Positions 1 to 7,916 of a stretch of 64,000 nucleotides of DNA are shown here, piece after piece. The notes under the pieces are model-generated. The model had not been told where the DNA came from, made no database searches, and was given only the letters and a program-made list of their open reading frames with translations. The stretch comes from Desulfosporosinus lacus DSM 15449. GTDB lineage: Bacteria > Bacillota > Desulfitobacteriia > Desulfitobacteriales > Desulfitobacteriaceae. A program made the translations under genes and the position numbers. The DNA lies in assembly GCF_900129935.1 (NCBI RefSeq), contig NZ_FQXJ01000012.1:1-64000 (forward strand), given 5' to 3'. How positions within the stretch are numbered: position 1 is the first letter of the stretch; the number at the start of each line of letters is the position of its first letter.

Positions 1-1
1 A

Positions 2-361
2 TATGCTATACGGTTTCCTGATTTGCCCGGAACCAATAGTCAGGGCAACGATCTTGCAAACGCTATTTATATGGCACGTGATGCCTTAGCGACTTGGTTA
101 GATTATCTCATAGACGAAAATGAGGTCATCCCAAATCCGTCAAGGGCAAGGGATATTCCTTTAGATGACGGACAGTTTACGACAATGATAGATATCGATA
201 TGACAGCCTATCGCCGGCATAAGAGTTCAAAGGCTGTAAAGAAAACACTATCGATTCCCTCATGGCTTAATGAAGAGGCGGAAGCTCACAATGTGAATTT
301 CTCAGCCATTCTTCAGGAAGCCTTAAAAGAACATTTAGGAATTCAAACAAATCATAAATAA
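2..361 (+). CDS. hicB: HicB-family antitoxin (5' end outside window)
   Basis: The reading frame is open to the left edge and reads YAIRFPDLPG then TQG-like residues, which matches the HicB fold where a degenerate RNase-H-like domain carries the F-P-D-L-P-G segment. The C-terminal part (LSIPSWLNEEAEAHNVNFS) looks like the ribbon-helix-helix/HTH DNA-binding tail that autoregulates hicAB operons. A TTG at 23 would give 112 aa but conserved residues lie upstream of it, so the true start is outside the window. HicB normally neutralises the mRNA interferase HicA, whose gene would be expected just upstream. A terminator follows at once. Confidence 0.8.
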   Translation, partial: YAIRFPDLPGTNSQGNDLANAIYMARDALATWLDYLIDENEVIPNPSRARDIPLDDGQFTTMIDIDMTAYRRHKSSKAVKKTLSIPSWLNEEAEAHNVNFSAILQEALKEHLGIQTNHK

Positions 362-366
362 TAAAT

Positions 367-395
367 AAGCAGCCTTAATCGGCTGCTTATTTTCC
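367..395 (+). terminator. Intrinsic terminator after hicB
   Basis: An 8-bp stem (AAGCAGCC/GGCTGCTT) with a 6-nt loop is followed by a T-rich tract, a few bases after the hicB stop codon. Confidence 0.8.
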
Positions 396-433
396 TTTGT
401 GCGCCACGCATGGCGATTAACATAAGAAAAAAT

Positions 434-691
434 TTATAATATTATTTCCTTAATTTCTTTAATAGTTAAACCTTGTTCTTCTTTCATTAAACGAATTTCC
501 TCTAGCCGTTCAATAGCTCGAACTCGCGGATATTTTCTAGCCATTCTCGTATCCTCTTGTTCAAATGGAAGTAATCCCTCTTCTGTATAATATTTAATAG
601 TGCTGTATCGAACTCCAGAGAGTTGCACGAGTTCACTCATACCCACATACTCCGAAGCTAATATTATATCTAGATTTCTTCTTCTCCCCAT
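434..691 (-). CDS. Short MerR-family HTH regulator
   Basis: An 85-aa protein that is almost only a MerR winged-helix domain: SELVQLSGVRYSTIKYYTEEGLLP (residues about 19-42) matches the helix-turn-helix and first wing, and YPRVRAIERLEEIRLMKEEQ the second helix pair. The effector-binding C-terminal domain and long dimerisation helix of full MerR proteins are missing, so it may be a stand-alone DNA-binding domain or an excisionase-like protein. The start is set by TAGGAG seven bases before ATG. It lies 46 bp downstream of the GPP34-like gene on the same strand and may be co-transcribed with it. Target unknown. Confidence 0.7.
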   Translation of the reverse strand: MGRRRNLDIILASEYVGMSELVQLSGVRYSTIKYYTEEGLLPFEQEDTRMARKYPRVRAIERLEEIRLMKEEQGLTIKEIKEIIL

Positions 692-737
692 TTTTATCTC
701 CTATGTTGTTGCAGCACAAGCAGCAATTAATACATAC

Positions 738-971
738 CTATTTCATGGTCTTGGATTGCTTTCTCAACTTCTCTCCAGTAGGTGTTGAATTTGTAACAGT
801 AATAGTATCATTGTCTTCAAATTTAATTTTGCCATCGATCAACAATTCTACGAAACATGTCATTACTGTATATAATGGAATATACTGGCGAAAAATTGAT
901 TTTAGTCTGTTTGTATCACGGTCTAAAGCTAGTAAAGCAAATTCTTGAGGAATGGATAAATTGTTTAACAT
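738..971 (-). pseudogene. Truncated GPP34 (GOLPH3/VPS74-like) protein
   Basis: The 77-aa product begins LSIPQEFALLALDRDTNRLKS and continues ELLIDGKIKFEDNDTITV, the typical N-terminal pattern of the bacterial GPP34 family (LSLPEELLLLALD...ELLLAGRI). Family members run to roughly 200 aa, so about two thirds is missing; a TAG ends it 46 bp before the merR start. AAAGGGG lies upstream of the ATG, so the start looks functional. It could be a decayed gene or a stand-alone N-terminal domain. GPP34 proteins bind phosphoinositides in eukaryotes; their bacterial role is unclear. Confidence 0.5.
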
Positions 972-1156
972 GATGTAAACCCCTTTCAGAAACTTTACTT
1001 ATTACTTACTACTTATTACTTGCTATATAGCAATTGATTAAATAAGTCAAATGTATGGAATCAATAAAAATAAGGAGGGAACTGCCGGGATCGCAGCGAA
1101 TGGATATGGAGGATATTTCAGATCATGGAGGCTCAGCTTCCGGAAAGGATAGTAGG

Positions 1157-1519
1157 ATGTCGAAGAAATATATTATGTTAAGACCTGAAGAAGAGACTGC
1201 AGCGGAAGCGGAATCAACTCTCAAAGAGATGATTTGCTTTGGGGAAAATTCCAGTAATTATCGCTTTCCGGATATGGAGGTCAATGATGAGAATCAAAAC
1301 AAATTGCAGAAGCTGGTAGATGAATACAGCGCCCTGATTGGCCAGGAAGAGAACAAGGACCTGGATCTGAAGGCATTCTTTGCAGGGAAACAAATCAACA
1401 TTGAGCATGTGGATGAATTTGAGGAGCCGCGGGATGTATTCATCCTGCTGGTCTATTTCAAAGAGGTCTGCAAGCTTACGGATTTTGAGCCTGTAGCCGT
1501 TATTGAGACATTTGCCTAG
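1157..1519 (+). CDS. Hypothetical acidic protein
   Basis: A protein of about 120 aa that I do not recognise. It is acidic, without membrane segments or Cys motifs; the C-terminal half (ALIGQEENKDLDLKAFFAG ... RDVFILLVYFKEVCKLTDF) looks globular. I chose ATG 1157 because AAAGGA lies 8 bases upstream; the frame stays open to an ATG at 1055, but that one lacks a ribosome binding site. It ends 15 bp before the next reading frame. Function unknown. Confidence 0.5.
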   Translation: MSKKYIMLRPEEETAAEAESTLKEMICFGENSSNYRFPDMEVNDENQNKLQKLVDEYSALIGQEENKDLDLKAFFAGKQINIEHVDEFEEPRDVFILLVYFKEVCKLTDFEPVAVIETFA

Positions 1520-1554
1520 TCCGGTATCTGATAATGAACTTTGGAGGATTTGAA

Positions 1555-2673
1555 ATGTTCAAGGTGCTTTCAGTTCATTTGACAAGTCATAAGCTAAAAT
1601 ACATAGCCTTAGTATCATTGATGATTTCAGCAATTCTCGTAAAGGAAGTTCTGATCGATGTGGTTTATATTGGTAAGCAATATGAGAAAAATAGAATTAT
1701 CACTCCTTGGGGTGAAAAAATAAAATCGGGTAATCTTTCAGTGGATTATTCATTGGAACAGGCTTTGATAGATATTGAGGCTCTTGGCTTAAACACTGTC
1801 AATGTACCGGTTCAAATTGATATTCCATCATTAACGGCAAATTCAGCAACAATAAACACGGAAAGTAAAAAGAAAGCTACTCAGCTAATCAAAAAGCTTA
1901 GGTATCAGGGAATCAATGTGATATTAGAGCCCTACCCCTACATTAAAAACGGGGAACTTTATGAAACACAATTAAATCCTGATGATAAAGATGAATGGTT
2001 CAGGAATTGGAAAGAGGGAGTGCTCAAGCCACTTATTCAGGATATAGCCAAACCTTACAAAGTTTATGCTCTTTGTATAGGGTCTAATTTTGACAAGTTT
2101 GAAAAGGAATATGCTCTTTGGAATGATGTAGCAAATTTTGTTCGAACAAATTACCAGGGGCGTATAACATATAAGACAAATTGGTGGTACACCGCAGAAT
2201 GGGACACCGAAAAGAACGGTCTACACGACACATATACAGCGAAACTAAATAACCCAGTTCTTGAAAAAGTTGATTTTATTTCAGTTGCAGCATACTTTGA
2301 ACTCACTGATCAAGACACAAATACTGTGGAGAATCTAGTAAGTTCGATTTACAGTACCAAAATTTTCAGTAGACACCAGAATATTTATGAAGAGCTGAAG
2401 AAATTATCGACCCAATGGAATAAACCGATTTTTTTTGGCGAGCTAGGTTTTCCAAAACGGAATAAAGCGATGGTTCATCCTTGGAATCCAGAGCCTTCAA
2501 CCATACTTAATGAGCAAGAGCAAGCAAATGGATTCCAAGCATATAAAGAAGTATTCGAGAAAGAGAGTTGGAATTTGGGTTTATCAGTTTTCGCAATTGG
2601 CAAAAACGATGAGTTTAAAAACTATTATCCAAGTGACCAGAGCATCAACGTCATTAATAGTTGGTACAAATAG
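1555..2673 (+). CDS. Membrane-anchored GH113-like glycoside hydrolase fold protein
   Basis: About 372 aa. An N-terminal hydrophobic segment (residues about 14-30) looks like a signal anchor, so the rest would be extracellular. The remainder resembles a GH113-type TIM barrel: RIITPWG near the start, a strand with INVILEPYPYI, TNWWYTAEW and the end-of-barrel strand IFFGELGFP, where the Glu fits the catalytic nucleophile. The matching acid/base strand reads YALCIGSNFDKFE, where related enzymes have IG-[TN]-E; the expected Glu is Asn here. It may therefore be an inactive or altered sugar-binding protein. ATG 1555 is preferred over 1534 because GGAGG sits 8 bases upstream. Confidence 0.6.
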   Translation: MFKVLSVHLTSHKLKYIALVSLMISAILVKEVLIDVVYIGKQYEKNRIITPWGEKIKSGNLSVDYSLEQALIDIEALGLNTVNVPVQIDIPSLTANSATINTESKKKATQLIKKLRYQGINVILEPYPYIKNGELYETQLNPDDKDEWFRNWKEGVLKPLIQDIAKPYKVYALCIGSNFDKFEKEYALWNDVANFVRTNYQGRITYKTNWWYTAEWDTEKNGLHDTYTAKLNNPVLEKVDFISVAAYFELTDQDTNTVENLVSSIYSTKIFSRHQNIYEELKKLSTQWNKPIFFGELGFPKRNKAMVHPWNPEPSTILNEQEQANGFQAYKEVFEKESWNLGLSVFAIGKNDEFKNYYPSDQSINVINSWYK

Positions 2674-2918
2674 ATGCCATTAAGGAGAAATGCTTAGGTA
2701 TGCTTTGGGTCGTGTTCCTTCATACGACAGCGAATTCCCGAAATTTGAGATGGTATGCTGATCTAGCCTCAATGATCAGGGAATATAACGAGTGTATTCC
2801 GAACCTAAATACATCAACGGTACCACCGAAGTGCAACGGCCAACATCGCCCCCTAATACGACATAGCCTGCTCCTGAAGGCAATACTGACAGTACAACCT
2901 TTGAAAGGGAGATTGTAT

Positions 2919-3353
2919 ATGAAATGGAATGAGCAATTCAACATTAACCGGGAGCCGTCTTATGAAGACATTAAACAATATATTGGAGAAGGAGAACCGA
3001 TCTGGTCGGAACTTCTTTCAAATATTGAAAATGCATATCAGGTTCAACCAAAAATGTCTTACAGTAAATGTTCGGCACAGCCAGGTTGGAATCTGAAATA
3101 TCGAAAGAGTGGTAAGTCACTATGTACGCTTTATCCAATGGAAGGGTTTTTTATTGGGCTAGTTGTGGTAGGGGCAAAAGAGGTAGAACAAGTAGAAATG
3201 GAGTTAGGAACATTTACTCCCTATGTGCAAGAATTATATGGTAAAACATCTTTTTCCTGTGGAGGACGTTGGCTAATGATAGAAGTAAAAGACAAATCTG
3301 TGATCAATGATATACAGAGCCTAATAGCAATAAGAGTAAAGCCCAAGAGATAA
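2919..3353 (+). CDS. DUF3788-like protein
   Basis: 144 aa from ATG 2919, which has AAAGGGAG 8 bases upstream; the open frame begins earlier at 2661 but that part is low-complexity and unlike protein. The sequence (WSELLSNIENAY ... GWNLKYRKSGKSLCTLYP ... FFIGLVVVGAKE ... GGRWLMIEVKD) matches the general DUF3788 layout, a small alpha/beta family of unknown role often found beside AraC regulators or alone. The 245 bp between the GH113-like gene and this start hold no convincing gene. Confidence 0.6.
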   Translation: MKWNEQFNINREPSYEDIKQYIGEGEPIWSELLSNIENAYQVQPKMSYSKCSAQPGWNLKYRKSGKSLCTLYPMEGFFIGLVVVGAKEVEQVEMELGTFTPYVQELYGKTSFSCGGRWLMIEVKDKSVINDIQSLIAIRVKPKR

Positions 3354-3368
3354 AGTCATGAGAATGAT

Positions 3369-4190
3369 TCAGACATTCCAATAGATCCATGCAGTTTTTG
3401 TCCGAACCCTCTCTCTTACAAACCCATCCGGAGAGATATCTTTGAGATAATTCTTAATTAGCTTGTTTTGATCATCAGCGGGGTCATTTTTAAGTTCAAA
3501 AAGTGTGCCATAATAACTATGTGCTTCTTCGAGTGAGCGGACATGCTCTCGATCCGTATCCACATAGGTAATGTGGGGATAATAGCCCATTAGCCAAAGA
3601 ATATTAAAAATACAATAGACTGTATTAACATAAAATTTTGGATCCTTAAGCTGAAGGATTTCCGCGCGAATAACGTCCTGAACAGAGTCGGAACGACTCA
3701 CGAAATTTGACAAAAAGCAGTATCCCTTGCTGGCGGCAATCATCTTCTCCAGGGTGGCTTGATCATGGATTCCTGGACTGTTGATGGCCGTAACTAAGTC
3801 AAATCGTTTTTTCCAACCGTATTCCTCAAGATTGACGTCATCCCAATTTAAGTTTTTAAAGGAGATATTGGTCAGGTTGGCGGCGGCAGCATTTTTATGG
3901 GCATGGTCCAGCATTTTAGAGGATATGTCCAGGCCGGTAACCTCACTGGATGTCTTAGCAAATTCAAGGGCAAATCCTCCCGGACCGCAACCTATGTCCA
4001 GAACACTGCTGTCTTTAGCAAAAAGATTATGATCAGACATGAATTCAAGAATTTTCCCAATTCGTTGGTCAGAAGTTTTTGGGGAAACTAATTTATTGAA
4101 CTCATCGGCTCGATTGTCCCAAAAGGTCGTCGCTGAGGCCCTGGCAATCTTTCCTTCGCTCCACAGATCGGTATAATATTGTAGATTCAT
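3369..4190 (-). CDS. Class I SAM-dependent methyltransferase (FmdE-linked, copy 1)
   Basis: 273 aa. The Rossmann-fold SAM site is clear: VLDIGCGPGGFALEFAK (motif I, about residue 60) and VTGLDIS (motif II). The remainder (SKGYCFLSNFVSR, FNILWLMGYYPHI, SLEEAHSYY) is shared with the methyltransferase at 5464-6279, so the two are paralogues of one subfamily. It starts 4 bp after the stop of the FmdE-family gene on the same strand, with GGTAAGG as ribosome binding site, so both lie in one transcript behind leader element copy 1. The substrate is unknown; the linkage to FmdE and Ni/Co transport suggests a metal-related small molecule or cofactor (inference). Confidence 0.8.
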   Translation of the reverse strand: MNLQYYTDLWSEGKIARASATTFWDNRADEFNKLVSPKTSDQRIGKILEFMSDHNLFAKDSSVLDIGCGPGGFALEFAKTSSEVTGLDISSKMLDHAHKNAAAANLTNISFKNLNWDDVNLEEYGWKKRFDLVTAINSPGIHDQATLEKMIAASKGYCFLSNFVSRSDSVQDVIRAEILQLKDPKFYVNTVYCIFNILWLMGYYPHITYVDTDREHVRSLEEAHSYYGTLFELKNDPADDQNKLIKNYLKDISPDGFVRERVRTKTAWIYWNV

Positions 4191-4194
4191 TTCC

Positions 4195-4725
4195 TTACCA
4201 CCCTCTCGAATAGTCCATGAAGCAGTCCAGGCACACTTTTTTGCCGTCATTGATTCGCACCTTGTGCTCGGGAGCGCCTTCTCCGCAATTCTCACAAATT
4301 ACGGTAGTAAAGAGTCTGGCCTTTTCGGGCAACTCAAAGGACGGTTTGGAGAAGTTAAAAAGTTCTTCGGCAGGTGAGTTCAGAAGGTATTCTTGACGTT
4401 GCCGGCGATCCATTTCTTCATTTAAAGGCTTTACTATCATTCTCAGGCTTTGGCCATTGGAGCAGTTAAAAAAGCTGAAGGCCATTTTGCCTGTGCCTTT
4501 GTACAGAAGATTCCCCTTACCAAAAGTACAGCCGGTGATCACCTGTACAGTATCAACTCCGCAAGCGTCGTTTTCAGTGACACAGACAATTTCCTCATCC
4601 GCAGAAAACCGAATGCCCAGCTTCTTAATGGCGGCTTCACACGCTTTGTAGCCGATTGCCAGCCCTGGGCACTCATGCCCATGAAATTCTACTGCTTTTT
4701 CCCACTGTGTTAACTCTCTGCACAT
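4195..4725 (-). CDS. FmdE-family protein with zinc ribbon (copy 1)
   Basis: 176 aa. The N-terminal FmdE domain shows FHGHECPGLAIGYKA (His15, His17, Cys19), the family's metal-site signature, and NDACGVDTVQVITGCTFGKGN. The C-terminal zinc ribbon uses CENC and CLDC. The family is named after subunit E of molybdenum formylmethanofuran dehydrogenase, but bacterial stand-alone members have no settled function and probably handle a metal or metallocofactor. ATG 4725 has GGGGGA 8 bases upstream. It is the first gene after leader element copy 1 and is co-transcribed with the methyltransferase; a cobalamin-riboswitch operon runs divergently. Confidence 0.85.
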   Translation of the reverse strand: MCRELTQWEKAVEFHGHECPGLAIGYKACEAAIKKLGIRFSADEEIVCVTENDACGVDTVQVITGCTFGKGNLLYKGTGKMAFSFFNCSNGQSLRMIVKPLNEEMDRRQRQEYLLNSPAEELFNFSKPSFELPEKARLFTTVICENCGEGAPEHKVRINDGKKVCLDCFMDYSRGW

Positions 4726-4751
4726 ACATTTAATCCCCCTTTTTATATAAT

Positions 4752-4803
4752 AAAAAAGACCAAGGGAAAACTGACCTATCAAAGTCAGACCTCCATGGTC
4801 TTC
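4752..4803 (-). promoter_or_regulatory. Leader element copy 1 (candidate attenuator) upstream of fmdE
   Basis: Read 5'-3' on the minus strand: AAGACCATGGAGGTCTGAC, an 8-nt loop, GTCAG, a pyrimidine-rich bulge, then TGGTCTTTTTT. Two exclusive pairings are visible: a local hairpin AGACC-ATGGA-GGTCT, or a longer hairpin (AAGACCA with TGGTCTT, CTGAC with GTCAG) ending in a T-run like an intrinsic terminator. The 11-mer ACCATGGAGGT is identical in the three other copies at 14322, 18458 and 18942. The fmdE start lies 27 bases downstream. Confidence 0.65.
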
Positions 4804-5017
4804 ACCAACATCTTCATGATCTTGTGTGCTTATGATGATATTTAGTATTCTACAAGATTCCATGAATTCCTGCCGGACATATGTTCAAAATAATTAAAAG
4901 AATCAGTAGAGGAAAGCAAGGTTCTGCAGTATTTCGCAGAAACTGTTTTCTGACAAAATATTTCGGACTATACATATTTTGTAGTTTTATGGTAAGATGA
5001 AATTAACTGAATATAGG

Positions 5018-5210
5018 GATAAGTGATTCTTTCTTGAGAGAAAGAATTGAAAAGGGAAGTCAGGAAAAGCTGACGCGGTACCCGCCACTGTAAAAGGGAG
5101 TCTTTTCACAAATGTCACTGGAAAGTATTTTCCGGGAAGACGTGAATAGATAATGATCTTAAGCCAGGAGACCTGCTTATGCCAAAGATCAAACTACCTA
5201 CGGGATTGTT
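5018..5210 (+). promoter_or_regulatory. Adenosylcobalamin riboswitch 1
   Basis: The conserved AdoCbl core is visible: AAAGGGAAGTCAG, CTGACGCGGTACCCGCCACTGTA, TCACTGG with a GGGAAGAC segment, and the B12-box TTAAGCCAGGAGACCTGC. It heads the methyltransferase and Nik-type transporter operon (5464-11530). A terminator hairpin at 5269-5297 supplies the likely expression platform, so high cobalamin should lower expression. Confidence 0.95.
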
Positions 5211-5268
5211 AGGGGGTGTGCCTGTGTTGTCAGGAGTGCTGTTGTTGCCTGATACGGATTAAGCTCTT

Positions 5269-5300
5269 AACCCTTCTATTGGTGAAGGGTTTTTTATTTT
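5269..5300 (+). terminator. Terminator of cobalamin riboswitch 1
   Basis: AACCCTTC, a short loop, GAAGGGTT and a T-rich tract, about 160 bp before the first gene of the operon. Confidence 0.85.
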
Positions 5301-5463
5301 ACTCTAAAAAAGAATACTTATTATTCTCTGCGGATGCTGCACAGCCCGACCCGAGTCTGCTTTTCATCATCTGTTGGCGCCGCAGCAGCGGCATTGGGAC
5401 CAGGCAGAAAGAAAGTTTAACTTTCAGATGGGAAGTTAAACACCTAAAGGGAGATGAAAATAA

Positions 5464-6279
5464 ATGGATTTAGAGTATTTTGACAAGCTCTGGAGCAAGG
5501 ATCAGGCTTCCATGGAAGAAAGCAGGATGGGGTGGGACTTTAGGGCCAAAGAGTTTAAGGAAAATAAGTCTCAGGAAATGGTCAGAAATGTTATCAAGTT
5601 CTTTATGGACAAAGGGATGCTTGCTCAGGGGTGTGATGTCATAGATATTGGCTGTGGGGCGGGGAAATATGCCCTGGAGTTCTCCAAAACAGCAAAAAGT
5701 GTGACAGCGCTGGATTTTTCCCCTAAGATGTTGGAATTTGCTCGACAAAATGCCGCGGAAGAAGGGGTAACTAATGTGGAATTTTTAGAAATGCCTTGGG
5801 AAGGAATCGATTTAGATGCCCTGGGGTGGAGAAAAAAGTTTGATTTTGCGGCGGCGATCATGAGTCCTGCTATTAACAGCAGAAAAAGCCTTGAGAAACT
5901 GATCAATGTTTCCAAGGGCTATTGCTTCATGAGCGGACACTTAGACAGACATGAACAGGTTAAAGAACAAATCGAAAAAGATGTCTTAAAGCGGGAGCCA
6001 AGGGTCATCGATTATAGCAGGAATGTGTACTGCAGCTTCAATATTCTCTGGCAAGCCGGAATTTATCCGGAGCTGGCCTATTACGACATGAAAAAAGAAA
6101 ACGTCCGGTCTCTTGAAGATGCTTTCAGCTATTACAGTTCTCAATTCCAAGGGAAAAATGAACTAAGCAGCGAGGAAAAACAGGAGGTTAAGCAGTATTT
6201 GACGACAATCACAGAGGATGGAATTGTCAAGGATCGTTTCCAATCAAAAACTGTCTGGCTGTACTGGAAAAACAAGTAA
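5464..6279 (+). CDS. Class I SAM-dependent methyltransferase (copy 2, riboswitch-controlled)
   Basis: 271 aa, paralogue of 3369-4190. SAM motifs: VIDIGCGAGKYALEFSK (about residues 58-74) and VTALDFSPKML. The tail keeps the shared FNILWQAGIYPEL and SLEDAFSYYSS segments. AAAGGGAGATG precedes the ATG. It is the first gene after cobalamin riboswitch 1 and sits 20 bp before a Nik/Opp-type solute-binding lipoprotein, so it is probably made together with the transporter. Pairing of a methyltransferase with an Opp-type importer recalls metallophore systems such as cnt, but no nicotianamine-synthase-like partner is present, so that is speculation. Confidence 0.8.
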   Translation: MDLEYFDKLWSKDQASMEESRMGWDFRAKEFKENKSQEMVRNVIKFFMDKGMLAQGCDVIDIGCGAGKYALEFSKTAKSVTALDFSPKMLEFARQNAAEEGVTNVEFLEMPWEGIDLDALGWRKKFDFAAAIMSPAINSRKSLEKLINVSKGYCFMSGHLDRHEQVKEQIEKDVLKREPRVIDYSRNVYCSFNILWQAGIYPELAYYDMKKENVRSLEDAFSYYSSQFQGKNELSSEEKQEVKQYLTTITEDGIVKDRFQSKTVWLYWKNK

Positions 6280-6299
6280 ATGAGGAGGAGATTACACAT

Positions 6300-7913
6300 A
6301 TGTGGAAAGGATATTTCAAAAAGCTTGCAGCAGTCATGTTAATTGCGGCAGTTACTCTTACTGTTGCCGGATGTGGGAAGCCTTCCGAATCGGCTTCGGC
6401 CGGGACTGACCCCACCTCCTCCGGATCTGCAAAAGTAGAGGTCTTAAACCTCGCCGGTGGGGATAATGGTTATCCCTCTCCCTTCACTCACAGCTCCAGA
6501 GGGCCGGGCTTTTCCAAGATGTGGTTGGTTTTTGACAGTCTGCTGGAACGAGGGGAGAAAGGCCCAATTCCCTGGCTTGCGGAGAAGTGGGAGATATCTT
6601 CTGACGGAAAGGAATACATCTTCACACTCCGGGACAATGTGCAATGGCAGGATGGACAACCTTTAACGGCAGAGGATGTAAAGTTCTCCTTTGAATACTT
6701 TGCCAAATATCCTCCCGTTGCTAATGAAACACTGATTGATGGAAAGAGCTTCATTGAGAAAATTGAGGTTTTGAATCCGAAAACCGTCAAAATAACAGTA
6801 GAATCTCCCTTGGCCGTGGCCCTTGGAAAGATAGGCGCGACCAGGATCATACCTGAACATATCTGGAAAGAGGTGACTGAGCCTCAGAAAAATATGACTA
6901 AGGAAGCCCTCATCGGCTCTGGCCCCTATGTCTTAAAAGAGTATGACAAAGAGCAGGGAATGTATAAGTTTGAAGCCTTTAAAGAGTACTGGGGTCCCCA
7001 GCCGAGTGCGGAAGTGATCCGATTTTTGCCTATTTCTGCCTCCGGCAACTCTGCTGCCGCTAACAATATTGTGTTGGCCTTTGAACAAGGGGGCTTAGAT
7101 ATTGCCGAGATAACCCCGGATATTTTGGCGAAGTACCAAGACAAGCCGGACTATAAGGTCCTGGAGAATCCCTCCTTTTTCGGATATCGTTTGTTGCTCA
7201 ATATGGAAAAACGAAGTGAATTAAAGGATTTGCAAATCCGCCAGGCTCTGGCCTATGCCATTGATGAGCAGGAATTAGTGGAGAAAGTGTTCCGAGGCGC
7301 GGCAGTGCCGGCCAGTGCCGGCTACCTGTCTGCAGAGCACATCTGGTATAACCCCGAGGTGAAGAACTATGAATTCGATCTTGAGAAGAGCAAACAACTG
7401 CTGGCCGGGAAAACCCTGCGCTTCAAGCTGTTGCTTGGCAATTCTAATGAAGAAATCCGCATTGCCGAGCTGATGAAAATAAGTTTGGCTAAGGCAGGAA
7501 TTGAGCTGGAGATTAAGAGCGTCGACACTAAAACAAGGGACGCCGCTGTTAAAAAAAATGACTATGAATTGGTTTTGAACAGCGGAGGGGGCTTAGGCAA
7601 TGATGCGGATGTGCTGAGAACTGTCTATACCAGGGAAGCATCCGCGCCGGGCAGCGTCACAGGCATACCGGGGTACAGCAATCCCGAGCTTGAAAGGTTA
7701 GCCAAGGCTCAACTTTATGAAATGGATCCGCAAAAGAGGAAGGAGATCGCCCTTAAACTGCAGGAGCTGATTGCCCAAGAAATACCTCTTCTTCCCCTGA
7801 TCAACACTACCGGTTATGTAGTATACAAGCCTGTCAAGTATGAGGGCTGGAAATACATGTATGACCATCACAATGTTACCCACTCCAAAATATCCTTTGT
7901 TGATGTGAAATAG
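6300..7913 (+). CDS. Nickel/peptide-type solute-binding lipoprotein
   Basis: 537 aa, with a lipoprotein signal peptide and lipobox VAGC (Cys about residue 25), then an SBP_bac_5 (OppA/NikA) domain: WLAEKWEISSDGKEYIFTLR, TAEDVKFSFEY and QIRQALAYAIDEQELVEKV are typical. It would sit outside the membrane and deliver ligand to the permeases encoded 3 bp downstream. Family members bind Ni2+ complexes, peptides or opines; the cobalamin riboswitch upstream argues for cobalt, a cobalt chelate or a corrinoid precursor (inference). The RBS is AGGAGGAG before ATG 6300. Confidence 0.9.
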   Translation: MWKGYFKKLAAVMLIAAVTLTVAGCGKPSESASAGTDPTSSGSAKVEVLNLAGGDNGYPSPFTHSSRGPGFSKMWLVFDSLLERGEKGPIPWLAEKWEISSDGKEYIFTLRDNVQWQDGQPLTAEDVKFSFEYFAKYPPVANETLIDGKSFIEKIEVLNPKTVKITVESPLAVALGKIGATRIIPEHIWKEVTEPQKNMTKEALIGSGPYVLKEYDKEQGMYKFEAFKEYWGPQPSAEVIRFLPISASGNSAAANNIVLAFEQGGLDIAEITPDILAKYQDKPDYKVLENPSFFGYRLLLNMEKRSELKDLQIRQALAYAIDEQELVEKVFRGAAVPASAGYLSAEHIWYNPEVKNYEFDLEKSKQLLAGKTLRFKLLLGNSNEEIRIAELMKISLAKAGIELEIKSVDTKTRDAAVKKNDYELVLNSGGGLGNDADVLRTVYTREASAPGSVTGIPGYSNPELERLAKAQLYEMDPQKRKEIALKLQELIAQEIPLLPLINTTGYVVYKPVKYEGWKYMYDHHNVTHSKISFVDVK

Positions 7914-7916
7914 GCC

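Noticed and set aside
1118-1135. Fifth copy of the leader element (GATCATGGAGGCTCAG)
   Set aside because: Only ATGGAGG is shared; the pairing partner and T-run are missing and it lies within or next to a reading frame.
2661-2918. N-terminal extension of the DUF3788-like gene
   Set aside because: No RBS at 2661, the sequence is not protein-like, and ATG 2919 has a good RBS and fits the family start.
4785-4796. Mini-ORF ATG GAG GTC TGA inside the leader elements (Met-Glu-Val-stop) as a leader peptide
   Set aside because: No consistent Shine-Dalgarno sequence stands before it, and copy 3 extends the frame by several codons; the conservation is better explained by the hairpin.
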